A stretch of 64,000 nucleotides of DNA from Amia ocellicauda (GCF_036373705.1 NC_089851.1:3689920-3753919), one strand, 5' to 3'. Positions 32,381 to 46,431 are shown, numbered from the stretch's first letter. The notes: generated by a model from the letters alone, not told the origin. Numbers and translations are program-made.

Positions 32381-35300
32381 ATGGAGTTATGGAGTGGGTG
32401 TCACAGACGGCACAACTCAGGGTTTTCAAACTTCTTATTACATTGTGTGTTTCCATTTCTTATAAGTATTGGTTGTTATACTTTCTTTCAATTGTATGTT
32501 TTTTCTTCACTTAATTGTTTACTTTTGATTTCAGTTTCCTTATTGCAGTTGCACTGAGTATATAATTACATTTGCACGTGGGTTTTTGGTGATTTGCGAG
32601 GCAGCACCGCCTGCGACAGAAACCCACCTGGTTGGTTGCCTAATTTTACCAGCCCAACTTGTATAATGATTCGCCTCTCTTTGAAGGGCTTTATAAACAG
32701 ATAGCAGCAGATCTACAGATCTGTTCGACAGATCCCATCCATTTGTTCAAGGTCATTGAAACAGCATGGCCAGAGCAGGGGGAGTGGAGAGCAGGGCAGT
32801 AAAGTCTACCCGGGGAAGCAGAGCTTGGCATTATTGCTTTACTGTGGCGCAGCACAGAGCTGTCTAAGCCGCAGTAGTGTGGTAATCAAGAGAGCGACGT
32901 GCCTCCAGAGCAGGTAGATGTAAGTGGCGTACAGGACAGAGTTCCCTACAGCAATCGTCCCAACACCAGTATTACCCTTTTGTCTTGTTTCCACCTGCAG
33001 TGTTGGGACACTTGTGCTTATTGTCCAGCCTACTGCCTGACTTTAGTTCGGTGTATTATATATAATTCACTGAACTACTTACCTGTGGGCGGGGACTGGC
33101 ACACTGGACGTTGCTGCCGTCGTGTATCTGGAAAGAAAGTTCTCATTAAATACGTCATCTTACTTACCTGTTTGCTGCGTAGTACCTGTGGAAGAAGCCA
33201 GTCTACTGGAGTCAGAAATACTGGACCAAAGTTTTATAATTTGTTAGTGTTACTGACCTGTCTGTGTTTGTGTCTCCCCAGTGTGACCGGGTTCAGCCCC
33301 TGCATGAAACTCCCGGAGTTATTATTGGACGGGGTGATACGCGGGGGGAAGAAAAAGAGAAGTATTTTTTATTCATTTTAGCTTAGCCCAGCGAATATTA
33401 AAGGCATATTTTATTGATATTTTAAATACTTTTCTAATTGATTTCTTAATCTTTTGCTACTGGGAAAGTCTAGTTATTCTTTTTATTGTGCCCCCTTTGT
33501 GTAAGTGTGGCAGCTTCAGACTTCCTGCCCTGGGCTCCATATTGAGTGATGTGTTAAAGCATTGTAAAAATAAACGGGTGTTATTTCTTACTTATGCCTG
33601 TTGTGTTGGTGTGCTGAGATAAAGCGATCCTGCTCTGGGGAAGTTGTGTGGGGAGTCCCCCAGCTCAATAACATATTCGCAAGTAAATGTCATAGTCACA
33701 AAATACTTTTGTAAAAGAAATATACATTATTAAAGGCTTCCCAAAACTGAAAGAACAAACATTATGTGCAAATATATAGATCATTAAGGCACACCTGAAA
33801 AAGCCCTGTGTTCCTACTGCCTATCTAGCCACGTCCGTCTGCCCCCTGAGAGGAAAAGCCACTCTTCTGTATACTCTGCCCCAGCCACAAGGACATCCAT
33901 TTATTTCTATAATCAATTAACTTTATTGAGATACATAATCAGCCCTTTTCCTTTCCACAAGATTAACGTATAATAGAACAAGTCATGACAATAATATCTA
34001 GCATGTAATACCATGATATGCCATAATATAATAAGGTTCCCGTAGTTCCTCCTATCCCTAAATAAGCGTGGCTTCTACTAAAGGCTTGTGCTAGATGGGA
34101 CAGGCACGATGGAGCCGGCCCGTACACAGCAGATCAGGTTAGGACCTCTCTGAGAAATGCTGAAGTACAGCAGCGTATTCAGCACAGAGTGTAGGCTGCT
34201 AGGCTTCAGCACCATCTATCGGAGTTTGTTTGTATTGCATAGAATAATTCATTTTGACTCCAAAAAGCGCAATGTGGGGCAGATTGAAGGTATTGGGTGT
34301 TTTGGGGTTAAAATAGTTCAACTCTTTGGACAGGAGAGTGAAAATGCACAGCTGGATTAATTCTGTGACCATATATTGTTTCTGTTTCTCTATTTGATTG
34401 TATGGTGTATATTCTTGGGTTCCCAATGGTCCAACAACAGTGAGACAGCCTCCTCCCAAATCTAAACATTGTGAACCGCTTGCCTGACAAACACTGCTAT
34501 TCAAGCTTGTCGATCACATTCTTCCCGAGTTGTCCTGGATCTGACTTTGTGAGTGACAGATCCTACATCAGTGTTTTTGTTGTCTTTCTGATAGGAGACT
34601 GCCCTCTAAAGACCATTACAACAAAGTGCTTTATTTTTTGCTGTAATACAATCCTTATATTCTAAGACACATCTGAGAGCGCTGCCACTTACTGTTTATT
34701 CAGACAGTGGGGGAATCCTGTTTAATACTACTGAAAAAAACTCCATTGTGAAATTCACAAAAAATATCCATTACGAACAAGTCTATACATTCCACTGAAA
34801 TATCACTGATCGGAATAGTTTAACAAACAAAAAGGTCTATTCATTCTGCTAAACGAATCATTGAATGTTGAATAAACTGTAAGAACGCATTGTAAAATGT
34901 GAAACACTGTAAAATATGTTGTGAATCTCCTAGGCAGTATGAACGTTTGTCTAGTGCAAACTTCTGTTTTTCTCGCAGTGGGTAAAATACAGCTGAAAGG
35001 AGGCAAAGGAAACATTTATTTTAGTTATAGTTGCATGTAGTATGTTGTTTCTCTGTAGCTTCATGTTTAGAAAGCTACCAATGTTTAAATGGGTTAAAGA
35101 ACTTGTGTAACTTCTGTGTTTTAAGGAAGATAATGTGTCTCCCAAGAACATAACACAACATGTTTGATTAAAATGCATTTGTGCAAGAACTAACACAAAC
35201 CCCTTTCCCCAAGTCTCTACTTTTTATTGTTTTAAAAAAATTAACCTTTATTTTTAGTTTAGTCTTCCTGGCTCTGATTTGGTTTTCAACATAATTTAGT

Positions 35301-35524
35301 TTCTTCACAAAATGTTGAGTGCTGAATACAGAGTTAAAATGTTCCCTATTCCAATTTTTCCACATCCAATGTTCACATATTGACAGACTATGTGAATATT
35401 ATACAATTACAAAGCTACAGCACAAAGTGAACATCCTTAACTGGAATCAAAACTTAATTTAATAGAAAATGCTCCTTTTATAAATTAAACCAAATTGAAT
35501 TCCTACAGAGAGTAAACTGTCATG

Positions 35525-35700
35525 TCATTAATTGTCATAATGCCCGCTCCTTCTCATCCCTGGCCCCTAAATGGTGGAACAACCTTCCCACCGAAGTCAA
35601 AACAGCAGAGTCCTTGACCTCCTTCTGGCGCTTACTCAAGACGCATCTTTTCAGACAGTTTGAGTCTTGGACCATCCTCTTCCTATAGCCTGAATATCTG
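35525..35700 (+). pseudogene. L2-type LINE C-terminal fragment, unit 2
   Basis: Copy of the fragment at 7625. It carries the same APKWWN and LLKTHLF strings. Confidence 0.6.
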
Positions 35701-36725
35701 GATTCATCGCATCATAATCTGGCAATAATCTGAGGTTTGATAGGTGACTGGTTGTGCAAGTTGTGGCATAGTGCAACAGTAACTCCTGAATAAAAAGATA
35801 CCAGTGTTATTACTTTCCTGAATGGTATTTTACTTGGCTTTGTTGTGTCTAGTTTTAGAAATGATTTCCAATCAGTTAATTCCCATACCAATACAAAAGG
35901 AACAAAGAGAAAGAAAAAACACAAGATAATAAACTCTGTGTCACTGGGTTCTCTGTCAGTGTGTATGTGCAGCGCACATGCGCAGTGTGGATACACGCAG
36001 AGCGGCGTAGCGCGTCCTAATGGCAGCGAGTTCAATCCCAGCTGCAATGGCGGACACGCAGCGAAGTGCGACGAGCTTTCCACAAGACAACACAACAGCA
36101 CACGAAAAAACAACCTGCATACAGGAATCATTATTACTATGCAGTCTAAATAACTTACATTACAATTAAACATTTGCTTTCCCTATTCCTTTTCAATGTT
36201 ACATTTTAACACGTTGCACAGCGATTGACATTGCTTTTTACAGATCTGTCCACCCCTTTGCAAAACCATACAACACTGCACCTCGTCTCCCTTTCAGATC
36301 ATAACATAAAAGAAACGTCCGTGAATCTAATTACTTGTAATCAAAACTATTTTCCTTACTCCCTTTCAAAGATCCCTCTTAACTCTAGACTCGCTTGTCA
36401 ACATCTGTATACCAGAGAGATCATTAGCGCGGGTTTTCTTCACACACATTGAATCACCACAAAATGGCGGATTCTCTACCTTTGTTCAAAGCACATGCAA
36501 ACTTAAACACACGATGAATCAAATATAATATAATAACTCAATCCGCAATACTTTGAATTAATTCTGGTTGTTTTTTTACAACAGTAAACACATATTACAA
36601 CTTATTTCGTTTCAATATTATAATAATATATAAAATAATATAACTCACCACAAAATCGTTTCACAGCGCCCAGGATCGATCACCTCGTTCCACCGGTTGC
36701 TTCAAAATGATCTGTAACTTTAGTA

Positions 36726-36727
<2 letters not shown>

Positions 36728-36803
<76 letters not shown>
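36728..36803. repeat. Expanded (TA)n microsatellite, unit 2
   Basis: About 38 TA units, against about 12 in unit 1 at 8829-8853. This is a copy-specific expansion since duplication. Confidence 0.9.
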
Positions 36804-36807
<4 letters not shown>

Positions 36808-37003
36808 CTTTTTATTTTAGGGAACAATAAACCTAAGTATTTTAGCTCTAGTTTCTTACTCTCGTCTGTGCTAGGTGTGCTCTGGAAGCTTCTCTTGCTT
36901 TTCTGCTTTTTTAAAAATAAAAAGATGCATTTATTTGTAAGGCCCCTGAACTGCCAGTTGCTGAGGCAGTTAACTGTTTGTGTGCTGACACAACTGTTTT
37001 ACA

Positions 37004-37005
<2 letters not shown>

Positions 37006-37063
<58 letters not shown>
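37006..37063. repeat. (TTA)n microsatellite, unit 2
   Basis: Counterpart of 9056-9107, a few units longer. Confidence 0.9.
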
Positions 37064-38339
37064 CTCTTTTAAAACAAAGGCTACATTAGTTTGTGCAAAT
37101 ACTTTTGAGACCCTACAATTGGGGGGACCACCTATACAAATTGTGTAATTCCTACAACGTTCAAGCAATTTGGATGTAACTACCCTCAAATTAAAGATGA
37201 ACATCTACACTTTAAGCACATCTTGTTTGTTTCCTTTCAAAACCATTGTGGCGGCGTACAGAGACAAAATGATGATAATTGTGTCACTGTCCAAATATTT
37301 ATGGACCTAACTTTATATTTAATATGCCAATTCAAACATAAGCTTACGTTTTGTTTTATTTCTAGCAAAATGGTCTTAAGTGTTCTGTAAAAAAACGTTG
37401 AGCTGTAAACATTGAAAATCATACATGATGAAATGAATGTAAATATGGGAGAGAAGAGTGAAAATGGGGTAACATTTTTGAACAGATCTTAGCCAGGGCT
37501 TTCTTTCCAATTCTTTGGCATCACTCACGTCAACACATGCAACCTTTGTTTCTGATTTGTATGATTCACGTTTACCCAGAGTCTTGTGATCTGCCTACAG
37601 ATTCTAATAATTTCAATATTGGCATCATCGCATGTCACCAGCCAGTGCGTTGAAGATGGCAGACACGATTTCCTTTGTGATTTTGAAACGGCACATCCAT
37701 CCGCAGCTACAGAAGAGCTGCTTCATAAAACTCACCCTCTTCAAATTGTTGCCTTTGTTTCGGGATCACATGACTTACACGAAACAAAGCCATTGTTGGG
37801 CCTGGGAATTGGTGCTTTATTGGAGAGCACTGACAGTTGAGTCCAAGTTTAAGCTAGATTCGTTCACCTTTCTTCAAAGTAATTGGAAAGTCTTTGTCAT
37901 TGTTTTAATGAATTGTTATAAAGTATCTTTCTGCATTTCTCTTTTCTGCCAGAGCCAAGTGTGCTTTGCAAATTAAACCTTAATCATCTGGTGTGATTTA
38001 ATCCATACAATTTATATATAACATACAATACAATATATTGCTTGTGAAGAGTGGCAAGATTTTCTCCTTTAATTTTCGACATTCATTATGGAAGTTCAGC
38101 CAGTGTACTAAAGACTCAATTTAAACTGAATGAGGTAAAACTCCAATTTTAGTTGTTTTCTGAAACATATAGCCAAAAGGATGTTCCCATTTTCTTTTAA
38201 ACCCGGCAGGAAGGGCCCACAGCATTCCTGAGCAGCCAGTGTGGCGTCCTGAACAGCAGCCTGGCAGCCCTGCATGGTACCGCTGTGAGCGTTTAAACAG
38301 CTCTCACGTTACACCGGTGATCTCTGTCACACAAACAGA

Positions 38340-38871
38340 GTCCTTTTAGGCTCGAACAGAGAAGATTACATGGAAACTTGATTCAGGTCTTCAAAATCAA
38401 GACAGGGCTTGACCATAAGAGTCCAGAGCATCACTTCAACATGAACAGTGGCACGAGGACAGAGGAACGCAAAGAGAGACCGGGTTTAATTGAGGTGAGG
38501 ACAGGAAACAGGAAGCACTTATTCACACAGATTGAGGTGGACGGACACAGACTGGCCAAGCATCGTGCTGAAGCCGACTCCTTGGGATCATTTAAACACG
38601 GACTGGCCGCGATTCTAGAACGATTTAGTTCTGCAGCTTCCAAGACGAGTACAGGTCAAATGCCTTCCTCTCATTTCTAGTGCTAGTCCAGCTGTTCGCA
38701 ATTATTAACAGACATACCAGTTCAAGCCAGTCTTAAACATTTAAAAACAGACTGGATTGGATCCTTGGATCACTCAGTGATTAATGGACACCAAACGAGC
38801 ATGATGGTCGAACAGCCTCCTCTCGATTGGACACTGTCTTATGTTCTTCTTATATTCTGATGTTCTCAATC
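38340..38871 (+). repeat. CR1-type LINE 3' end, unit 2
   Basis: Counterpart of 10384-10915 with the same cgagcatgatgg and cctcctctcg strings. Confidence 0.7.
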
Positions 38872-39948
38872 TAATTCTTTATTATATTTAAATGCCATCC
38901 AAATACGCAATTAAAAATGAACAAACTGAAACAATTTTAATTGTTTTTCACAGAATGTGTTTGAGATTCAGGTGATCTGAAACACATGTTTGCAGTATGA
39001 CGGTTTGAAGTTGATATTGTAGTAGCAATTAAGACAACTGAAGTTTTGCATTTTTGTTGATGGGGTCTTCACCAATAAACTAAATTATTCAAAATGACAC
39101 ATGTGACACCTGCTATAAAATATAACAGATTACAAAATTAATTTGGGAATCGATTGATTTCATTGTCCTTGCATAATAGTGATAATTAATGATTTAACTC
39201 TGAATACATAGTATAAATATGGTAAAGTAACTGAAGATAGTGTTGCTATAGCATAGCCAATTAGATAGAGGAGTAGGTGGTATAGGGGTGAGTTTGATTG
39301 AAATCGCCTTTCTACAGCCATAACCATGATAATGTCTTTCTCTGTCTTTTACACAATTAGAAAACAATGGCTAAACTTGAATTCTAAAACTAAAAAAATA
39401 TCATGTATATTTTTAAATACCTTCACACACTGCAGAACCCTGAATGCTTCATACAGGCCAGGAATATATCTATATATTTTTAAAAACCATTACAGTACAA
39501 GTAATACTGTCGAGCACCACAGCTGAGATCTGGGGAGCGTTCAAATTTGCCCCGGGGTCTCTACAGGGGAACCACACTACTTTGAGCTGCGAAGCCAGAT
39601 GTTTCACATTGGCAAACATAAGGGAAGCGCGGGCTGGGATCTCCTGGCTGCGGCCATCTTTGTCACCTGTCATGTGGCATCACAGTTGACGAGCAATGCC
39701 CAGACAAGCAGCATCTCTCACGAACAGCAGCAGCTTTGCACAGAGGCGGGCTAGGACTTGAACCTGCAACAACAATCTCTCAGGGCTCAAATCCGGGGGT
39801 TCCTGATAACGCGCACACTTCACTGAATCTGCGGGAGAGCGCCCTGAATAAAGCAAAGGATCGAGTGCCTGAAGATAACAGACCACAAACTGAAATGTGC
39901 TGGACAAACAAGTTCGATCCATGGAGGCCCCACCTCGCAACTTACAGG

Positions 39949-40074
39949 ACTTAAAGGATCTGCTGCTAACGTCTTGGTGCCAGATACCACAGCACACCTT
40001 CAGAGGTCTAGTGGAGTCCATGCCTCGACGGGTCAGGGCTGTTTCGGTGGCAAAAGGGGGACCTACTCAATATT
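39949..40074 (+). pseudogene. Tc1-like transposase C-terminal remnant, unit 2
   Basis: Counterpart of 11990-12115, ending in the same AKGGPTQY string. Confidence 0.6.
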
Positions 40075-41213
40075 AGGCCGGTGGACTGCACACGGATCAC
40101 AGCAGAGACCCCCTCCCCTAGAATCTCCTAATCTTTATATCCTTTCTTCCTTCATGGCAACCCAGACCAGCACCCCGTTGGCAAAACAGGATCCTAGCGA
40201 GGCTGCAGGTGAGAGATTTTAGAGTTCCTTATTCAACTCCAGAATAGTTTCCAAGTAATCTATGTTTCACTCCTTTATCGGCTCCCTCTTCAGCCCAGCC
40301 GGGCTTCAACGGAACTGCAAGTAAGGAGGATGCAATAATTGTTTCACAATTCAAAGTCTCAACTAACTAGTGTTGCAGGTCCTTAATTCCACACAGGTGC
40401 GGCTCCATTGCGAGATGCCGGAGGGGAGGCAGTAACATGGCAACAGTTCTCAAAGATAAAGTGCAAATAAAGTTCAAAACCACTAGAGTCCAGGTAAAGT
40501 GTCTTTAAAGGGCTAAGAGACTAATCCCCATTTAATAGAAACGTATGGTACTTAGCACTCCGAAGTCCTCACTGTTGACTCTAGCTGTCAAGTCCGCTTG
40601 TTTCCTTGTTCCCCATCCCTAGTTCCAGGTTTCTTCTTTAATAATTGTAATCGTCAATCCAGAAAGCTTTCACCATCTTCCCCAGGACCACCATCTTAAA
40701 CTCCTTACCCCTCAAACCCCTCGTTGTTTCATGGAGAACACCATTGCGCTCCATCCAGTGCCTCGCTCTGTGTTTGTCTGCTCCGAAACTAAAGAAACCC
40801 CCAGCTTAAGTAGTCAGGCAGAGAGTCAGGGGCACAGGTGATGATAATGTGCAGAGAGAATACAGGTGAGTCCAGGTGAGAATGCGGGTCGGTGGCTTGC
40901 ACTTGGCAAAGGAACAATAATAGAATAAACCCAATTTAGAAGAAATAACAATAAAACCACACAAAAAGAAAGAAAAGAAGCAACCCTTACAATTATAAAA
41001 AGACAATAATCACAATAAACCAATAAGTGCACATATCTAAAGCAAAAAGTAATTAAGTAATAATAATTAATTAAGGTGAATTTAGCACGTCACACCCTGC
41101 TCGTGACACTTGTTTCAGTTTCTCACTTTGTCCAGCCTCACTTCTCTCAGTTCAGAGGGTGAACAGAGGTTATGAAAGTTGTGGTTTTAACAGTAAACTT
41201 CATTAATTTGCAT

Positions 41214-41379
41214 ACACTGAACCATCAGCAACTTCAAAGTTACTTGGACGAAGTGAATACTTTATACAGTGAAATGCCATATCACAGCGACATCAGGTGG
41301 CTGAGTCGTGGCAAAGTTCAGAAGAGAATCTGATTGCATTCTACATGCACCTTTCTGCAGAAAAAGTCCCACATTTAAA
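41214..41379 (+). pseudogene. hAT transposase fragment, unit 2
   Basis: Counterpart of 13255-13420. One base change turns the His of the W-L-S-H-G-K box into Arg, closer to the family form. Confidence 0.45.
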
Positions 41380-42239
41380 AAAAAAAAATGGCACAGAGCT
41401 CTCATATTCCCACAAAGATAAATACAAAAAATACAATTCTTTCTATATACAGTCACTATGACGTTCACCCTATACTATATGAAACTCCTGTATAGCAGGG
41501 GTGTCCAGCCCTGGTGCTGGAGCTCAGCTGCTATACTCTCTGACCCCAGCGATCATTTTAACAATAATGAAAAGGAAACATCCATCTCAGAATTCGCTGC
41601 AGTGAAGTCCTTTACACTTAAAAGGAAGCCTGTGAATTTATAAGAAGTGCAACCATTCGAAGCAAAGCTACAATGTGAATACAGCTGTGGCTCTCAAAGA
41701 AAACTCAACATGTAGGATTCAAAAGTATTGCATTATGTATCGAATGTATTGCTTTTTGGAAAATTTCTGTGAGCTTTTAGTGTTAACAGATGCAAATATC
41801 ACAGCACAGCATGCTTTTATAAAGTTTGGACATGCAGGAACATTGTTTGATTTGTTAATTCATAGTTAATCCTTGGCGGATGCAAATATTACCTAGTTAA
41901 TATCAAATCTGATAATACTTTAGTAATAAGACACAAATTATGAAGCATTTAAACATGTCACTTAGAGCCACTTGCATCTAACCAGTGTTTCTTCGTTAGT
42001 GACAGAAAAAATAAAAGCCATTCTTGTTTTCCAGTGCTGGCAAACAAGCGAGTGACAAAACCAAAGACAAACCGCAGGAATACTACAATCCTTCAGAGAA
42101 GTTTCTCGTTTGGAAACCCACGACATCCTGTTGCATCATTAGGGGCTCAGTGCCAGGGGGGAGTGTCTGAGGGGCAGGGAACTGAGGAGCCACAGAGCCC
42201 AGTCCTCAGACCTGCTGCTCCCCCAGCGCTGAGAGGAAG

Positions 42240-42413
42240 ATGAGCCGCCTGCTGCCTGTGCTGCTGCTCACTGCCGGGGCGCTGCTGGACCCCACTGAGG
42301 GGCAGAGTCCCCTCCACCAGCAGAGAGCTGTGGATGCTATTATTAAACACTTCAATGGGATGAACAAATTGAAGAAAACCTTCCTCCTCCATGCAGAGTC
42401 GGGGGGATCTGGG
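42240..42413 (+). pseudogene. Chemerin-like exon, truncated copy in unit 2
   Basis: The signal peptide and N-terminal helix are kept, but homology stops in the Gly-Ser-Gly codons and continues straight into sequence matching 16326 of unit 1. The deletion removed the exon end, its splice donor and the following 1.8 kb. The frame now ends a few codons later in an unrelated context. It cannot splice as in unit 1, so it is called a pseudo-exon. Confidence 0.7.
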
Positions 42414-42489
42414 ATCATATATAAGTCATATAACTAGTTTTAAAATAAAACAAAACAAAAATGGCCTCATCTCGTTTGCAAATGTTCTA

Positions 42490-44657
42490 ATCCTTTGGTT
42501 CTCAATCAGTGGTATGCGGAGCGCCCCCAGGTGGTATGCCAGACTACCCTGTAATTTGTTGTGTGCACAGAAAAATGAGTAATTAAAATAATAATAAAAA
42601 TAATCAAATCTATGCAAGTTCTTTATTTGTAATGTATTGAATTTGTTTAACAAAACTTGAGACGGGTTTTCATATTTTCTATTTTAGTAAAAATTGTTTA
42701 TTACGTCTATTAAGTTCCTGTTAGCTACACCGGTACTGCGTGCGCTAATACATATTTATACCACTCAGAGAGCACTCAGAGAGACAGTTTAGCACTACAT
42801 CCGCCAATAGAACAATTAAAATTAATACCTCGCAAAAATCAACTGTTATATCATGGCTGAAAGGACAAGACTCCAAGAGCACTGATGCCAGCTCCGATAG
42901 ATCAGACACGCATGTTGAGAACGAGGAGAATAATAAATGGACACTAGCTCTGCTGCTGAACCCGATACGGACAGCACCGCTGGTGTTAGCAAGCGTCGGA
43001 AAACGGCAACAAGGCAGTGCGATCCAAAATGATCTAAGTTTGGGATTCACTTACACCAGGAAGGAGGATGAGTCAAGACCACAGTGTGTCGTGTGCTGTG
43101 AGACGCTCAGCAATGAGAGCATGAAGCAGCGCATCTGAGGCGGCACTTAACCATGAAACATGCGATCTTGAAGGATAAGCATGTTGATTTTTTCAGAGGA
43201 AACTTCAAAGATCTGAAGCAGCGCAAGTCCACCATATGGAACAGTGCTACTCCAGTTTCCAGTCTGCGCATTGCTAAAGCAGGAAAGCCCCAGACTTTTG
43301 GTGAAGAACTTTGTTTACCATTGGCAAGAGAGCTGACGCATTATGTGTGGAGAAAAAGCTGCTAAACTGCTAGACCTGGTGCCCCTTTCCAATGACAGTC
43401 ACTCGCAGAATTATTGACATGGCAGATGATGTGAGAAGTGCGCTGATAGAGCGCATTAAGATGAGCAGATGCTTTTCACTACAATTAGATGAATCTACTG
43501 ATGTTCCTGATTTGGCCAGTTTGCAGGTTCTGTAAGCCTGTAAGCCGCTACCAACAAGAACTATACAGGGGAGCATATTTTTCTTCTGAATGAATTAATT
43601 TATCGAAGAGAATGGCATCGACTGGAAAAAATGTGTCCGAGTTTGTACAGACGGTGCCAGAGACATGACAAGCCGACACAGTGGTGTAGTTGCATGGATT
43701 AGAGAGGTCGCTCTGGATATGAAGTGGATGCACTGCAGCATCCACTGCGGCGAGGCACTGGCAGTCAACAAAATACCTGATTTAAAATCTGCGCTAGACT
43801 CTGCTGTCAAAGTAGTGAATTTGATCAAAGCCCAGCCAATTAATTCACGTCTGTTCAGTGTGCCTTGTAATGAAATGGGCAGTGAACATGTGCAGCTTTT
43901 GCTTACAAGGCTCACGAGGCTCTTTGAACTGCACTCCAAGGTCCAGATGTTTCTGCGTGTCCAGAAATCTCCTTTGGCAAGTCTACCTGGCTGATATATT
44001 CTCACTTTTGAATGAGCTGAATATGGTACTGCAGGGGCTCTCTTTAACAATTGTTGATGTGTTTGACAAGATCACTGCTATGAAGAAAAAGCTGCAGCTT
44101 TTTGTTAATAAAATCAAGGCAGGCAATGTCTCTTTCCCAACTCTGAAGACCCATCTGCACACAAATGGTGTGGCACTTGATGCTGCAGTTCGTGATTGTC
44201 ATTGGAAGAACAGTTCTCAGAGTATTTTCCAGTAGAGGCCACCCCAAAGTGGATCAGGAACCCCTTTACTGTTGATGTCATGGGAATACCCGAGGATCTG
44301 TCCTGTGCAGGAGAAGTTGCTTGAGTTAACATTTGACGATACTTTGAAGTCAGAATTTAAACAACTGTCACTGTTGAACCTCTGGATCCAAAGACAGCGA
44401 CTACCCATCCCTCTCATTAAAGGCTGTGCGGTTTTTGATGACATTGCAAGGCTTTCCTCAGCTAAACAGGCTCACCCCTCTAACTAAAATGGTAAGAGCT
44501 CAGTGCTCTTTTTATTATTTGTCCATGTGCGTGCGTGCGCTCATGTTGGTCATTGAGATTTTCTGTGGTTCCTATGAGAAGGTCACTTGTAGGTGGTACT
44601 TGGATGCTTTGGTTTGATCAGGGGTGGTACTTGGTTAAAAAAGTTTGAGAACCACTG
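42490..44657 (+). pseudogene. ZBED-type hAT transposon remnant, unit 2
   Basis: Counterpart of 16404-18492. This copy keeps the segment after the first BED-finger cysteines (about 43110-43200), including an R-R-H-L-T-M-K-H string that supplies the finger's second half, although stops interrupt it. It is therefore the better record of the ancestral element. Terminal repeats as in unit 1. Confidence 0.75.
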
Positions 44658-44819
44658 ATCTAAAGCATTCAATCAATTGTCATGTTTTGTTTTTGATTAT
44701 GCCATGGCTGCCTCCACAGCTTCCATTACTGTTTATTGACGTGGCACACCGGTGTGCTGGTCTGAGGGTTCAGTTTCTATGAGTTTCTATCAACAGGAAC
44801 TTTCACTCGCTTCATGCTG

Positions 44820-44820
44820 A

Positions 44821-44878
<58 letters not shown>

Positions 44879-44980
44879 TAATTTCTTAGCAGACACCCTT
44901 GTATAGATATGATTAGAAACCAAAATATTAATTGAAACAAAGTGATTCTTCTCTATATCAGCCACAGCATTTGTTTAATC
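44820..44980 (-). repeat. (TTA)n array and retroposon tail remnant, unit 2
   Basis: Counterpart of 18655-18840. The array is about half as long and the motif reads ttagcagacacccttgtata. Confidence 0.6.
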
Positions 44981-45171
44981 CAGACTTTTGCAGACTAGCC
45001 ACAACTCCACAGCTCTGTATGTATTCAAGGTGAGTAATACATGTTTTATATGGGCTGGGATGGGACACTAGTCATGTGATAAGCAATTAAAGAAAAGGAG
45101 CTGGGTCCTTGCAATTCCCAGGGGTGCTGGAAAGTGGTCGGGCTGAAGTAGAGGAGACAGGAAAGAGGGTA

Positions 45172-46431
45172 TCAGAGACTTTTCGAAACAGGCACTGACT
45201 GCACTGAATAACAATATAGATACAGATGAGGAGTACTACAATATAAACAACAAATAGCAATACAGAGCTTCCGAAAGTATAAGTTAGCCAGGACCACCAC
45301 CCTCCTTTGGTGGTGGATGAGTCCCTGAGTTTTTTGAGCTTCCTTCTGTATGTGAACTGCTAAGTCATAAATATGTTCGGAAGAATCAGGGATGTATGTA
45401 CAACATTCTTTGCCTATAATAGCACAAATCCCCCCTTGGGCAGCGAGTAAATAATTGAGGGCCATGCGATTCTGGAGGGCAACAGTACGTATAGCCACCA
45501 TTTCGGTAGTGATATTAGGCTGCGCTGCAGCAGTATTATTAGCAACAGATTCCACTACAGATGAAACCGAGCAAATTTCTTTAGTATTTCGAGCAACACC
45601 AAGATTAGGAAACAAAATCATAAAGAATCTAGTACTTTCATACATTTCTCATGTGGATACATGCAGGTGGCTGACAGGGATGCCTGGGAGCATGGAAAAT
45701 TGCGTAAGGCAGGATATACATATCCCAAATAACAGCAACCTGTGAAATTTGCTGGAAGGACCCAATAGGCTCTGAGGCCACAAATCCAATATGTGCCATT
45801 GCTGTCCCTGCAGATGAGTAATGGCACCGTGTGGCTCTGAGATGTGGTACGTGGGCGGAAGCTGTATGTATGTGTCACATGTTGCGAGGACCTAGGATCC
45901 AATGATAGAACAATTTCTAAAGTCTAGCCTCCATTTACGGGAAGGATTCTGACATATACAGGTATCAGGGGGAAGAGAATATGCTAGCTTCAGAGAGTAC
46001 TTCTCCTCTTTGTGGATGTACCATCTCCCCGTATCGGTCCTCGTTTTGGTTAGGCGGATGGGCCAAGTTGAATTTCGGTTTTACATCCAGTGGCGTAAGA
46101 TTGTCTCTAAATCCACCAAATGCTGTCATGACCCGCGTAAAGCCACACTTGACAGGTTGTGCTATTAATGGAGCACCACTGTCAACCGCTGCAGGTACGT
46201 ACATACAAACCCAACATTTTGACACATTTAATGCTTGTCCGTATGCTGCAGTGATCTGATGGAAGGAGTTCCGTTCGTCCTGTGAACTATGTCTGTCGTG
46301 CAGATCATCTGGGAAAGATGTGCTATTGGTTTGGCCGTCCGATGTGGACGGCCATAGGACGACGCCGAAGTATAAAAATAGAACACCTGAAATTTTAAAA
46401 GGAAATGGTTATATCCTTCGGGTCGGGACAC
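45172..46431 (-). pseudogene. Endogenous retrovirus env remnant, unit 2
   Basis: Counterpart of the env fragment at 19154-20305, with the same C-x6-C-C transmembrane-subunit core. The C-terminal frame runs further, to 45172, because one base (near 45281) differs from the stop in unit 1. The continuation is rich in Leu, Tyr and Cys, as expected near a membrane anchor. Other frame breaks remain, so it is non-functional. Confidence 0.7.

Larger units (their letters stand above)
7269..35167. repeat. Tandem segmental duplication, full unit 1 (about 27.9 kb)
   Basis: This is a complete duplication unit defined by alignment with 35168-61306. It holds one complete receptor gene (exons 21637-31659), a chemerin-like exon, a 5'-truncated Tc1 copy and several older repeats. 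Compared with the next unit it contains an extra segment of about 1.87 kb (about 14455-16325) and lacks about 90 bp inside the ZBED element. Confidence 0.9.
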
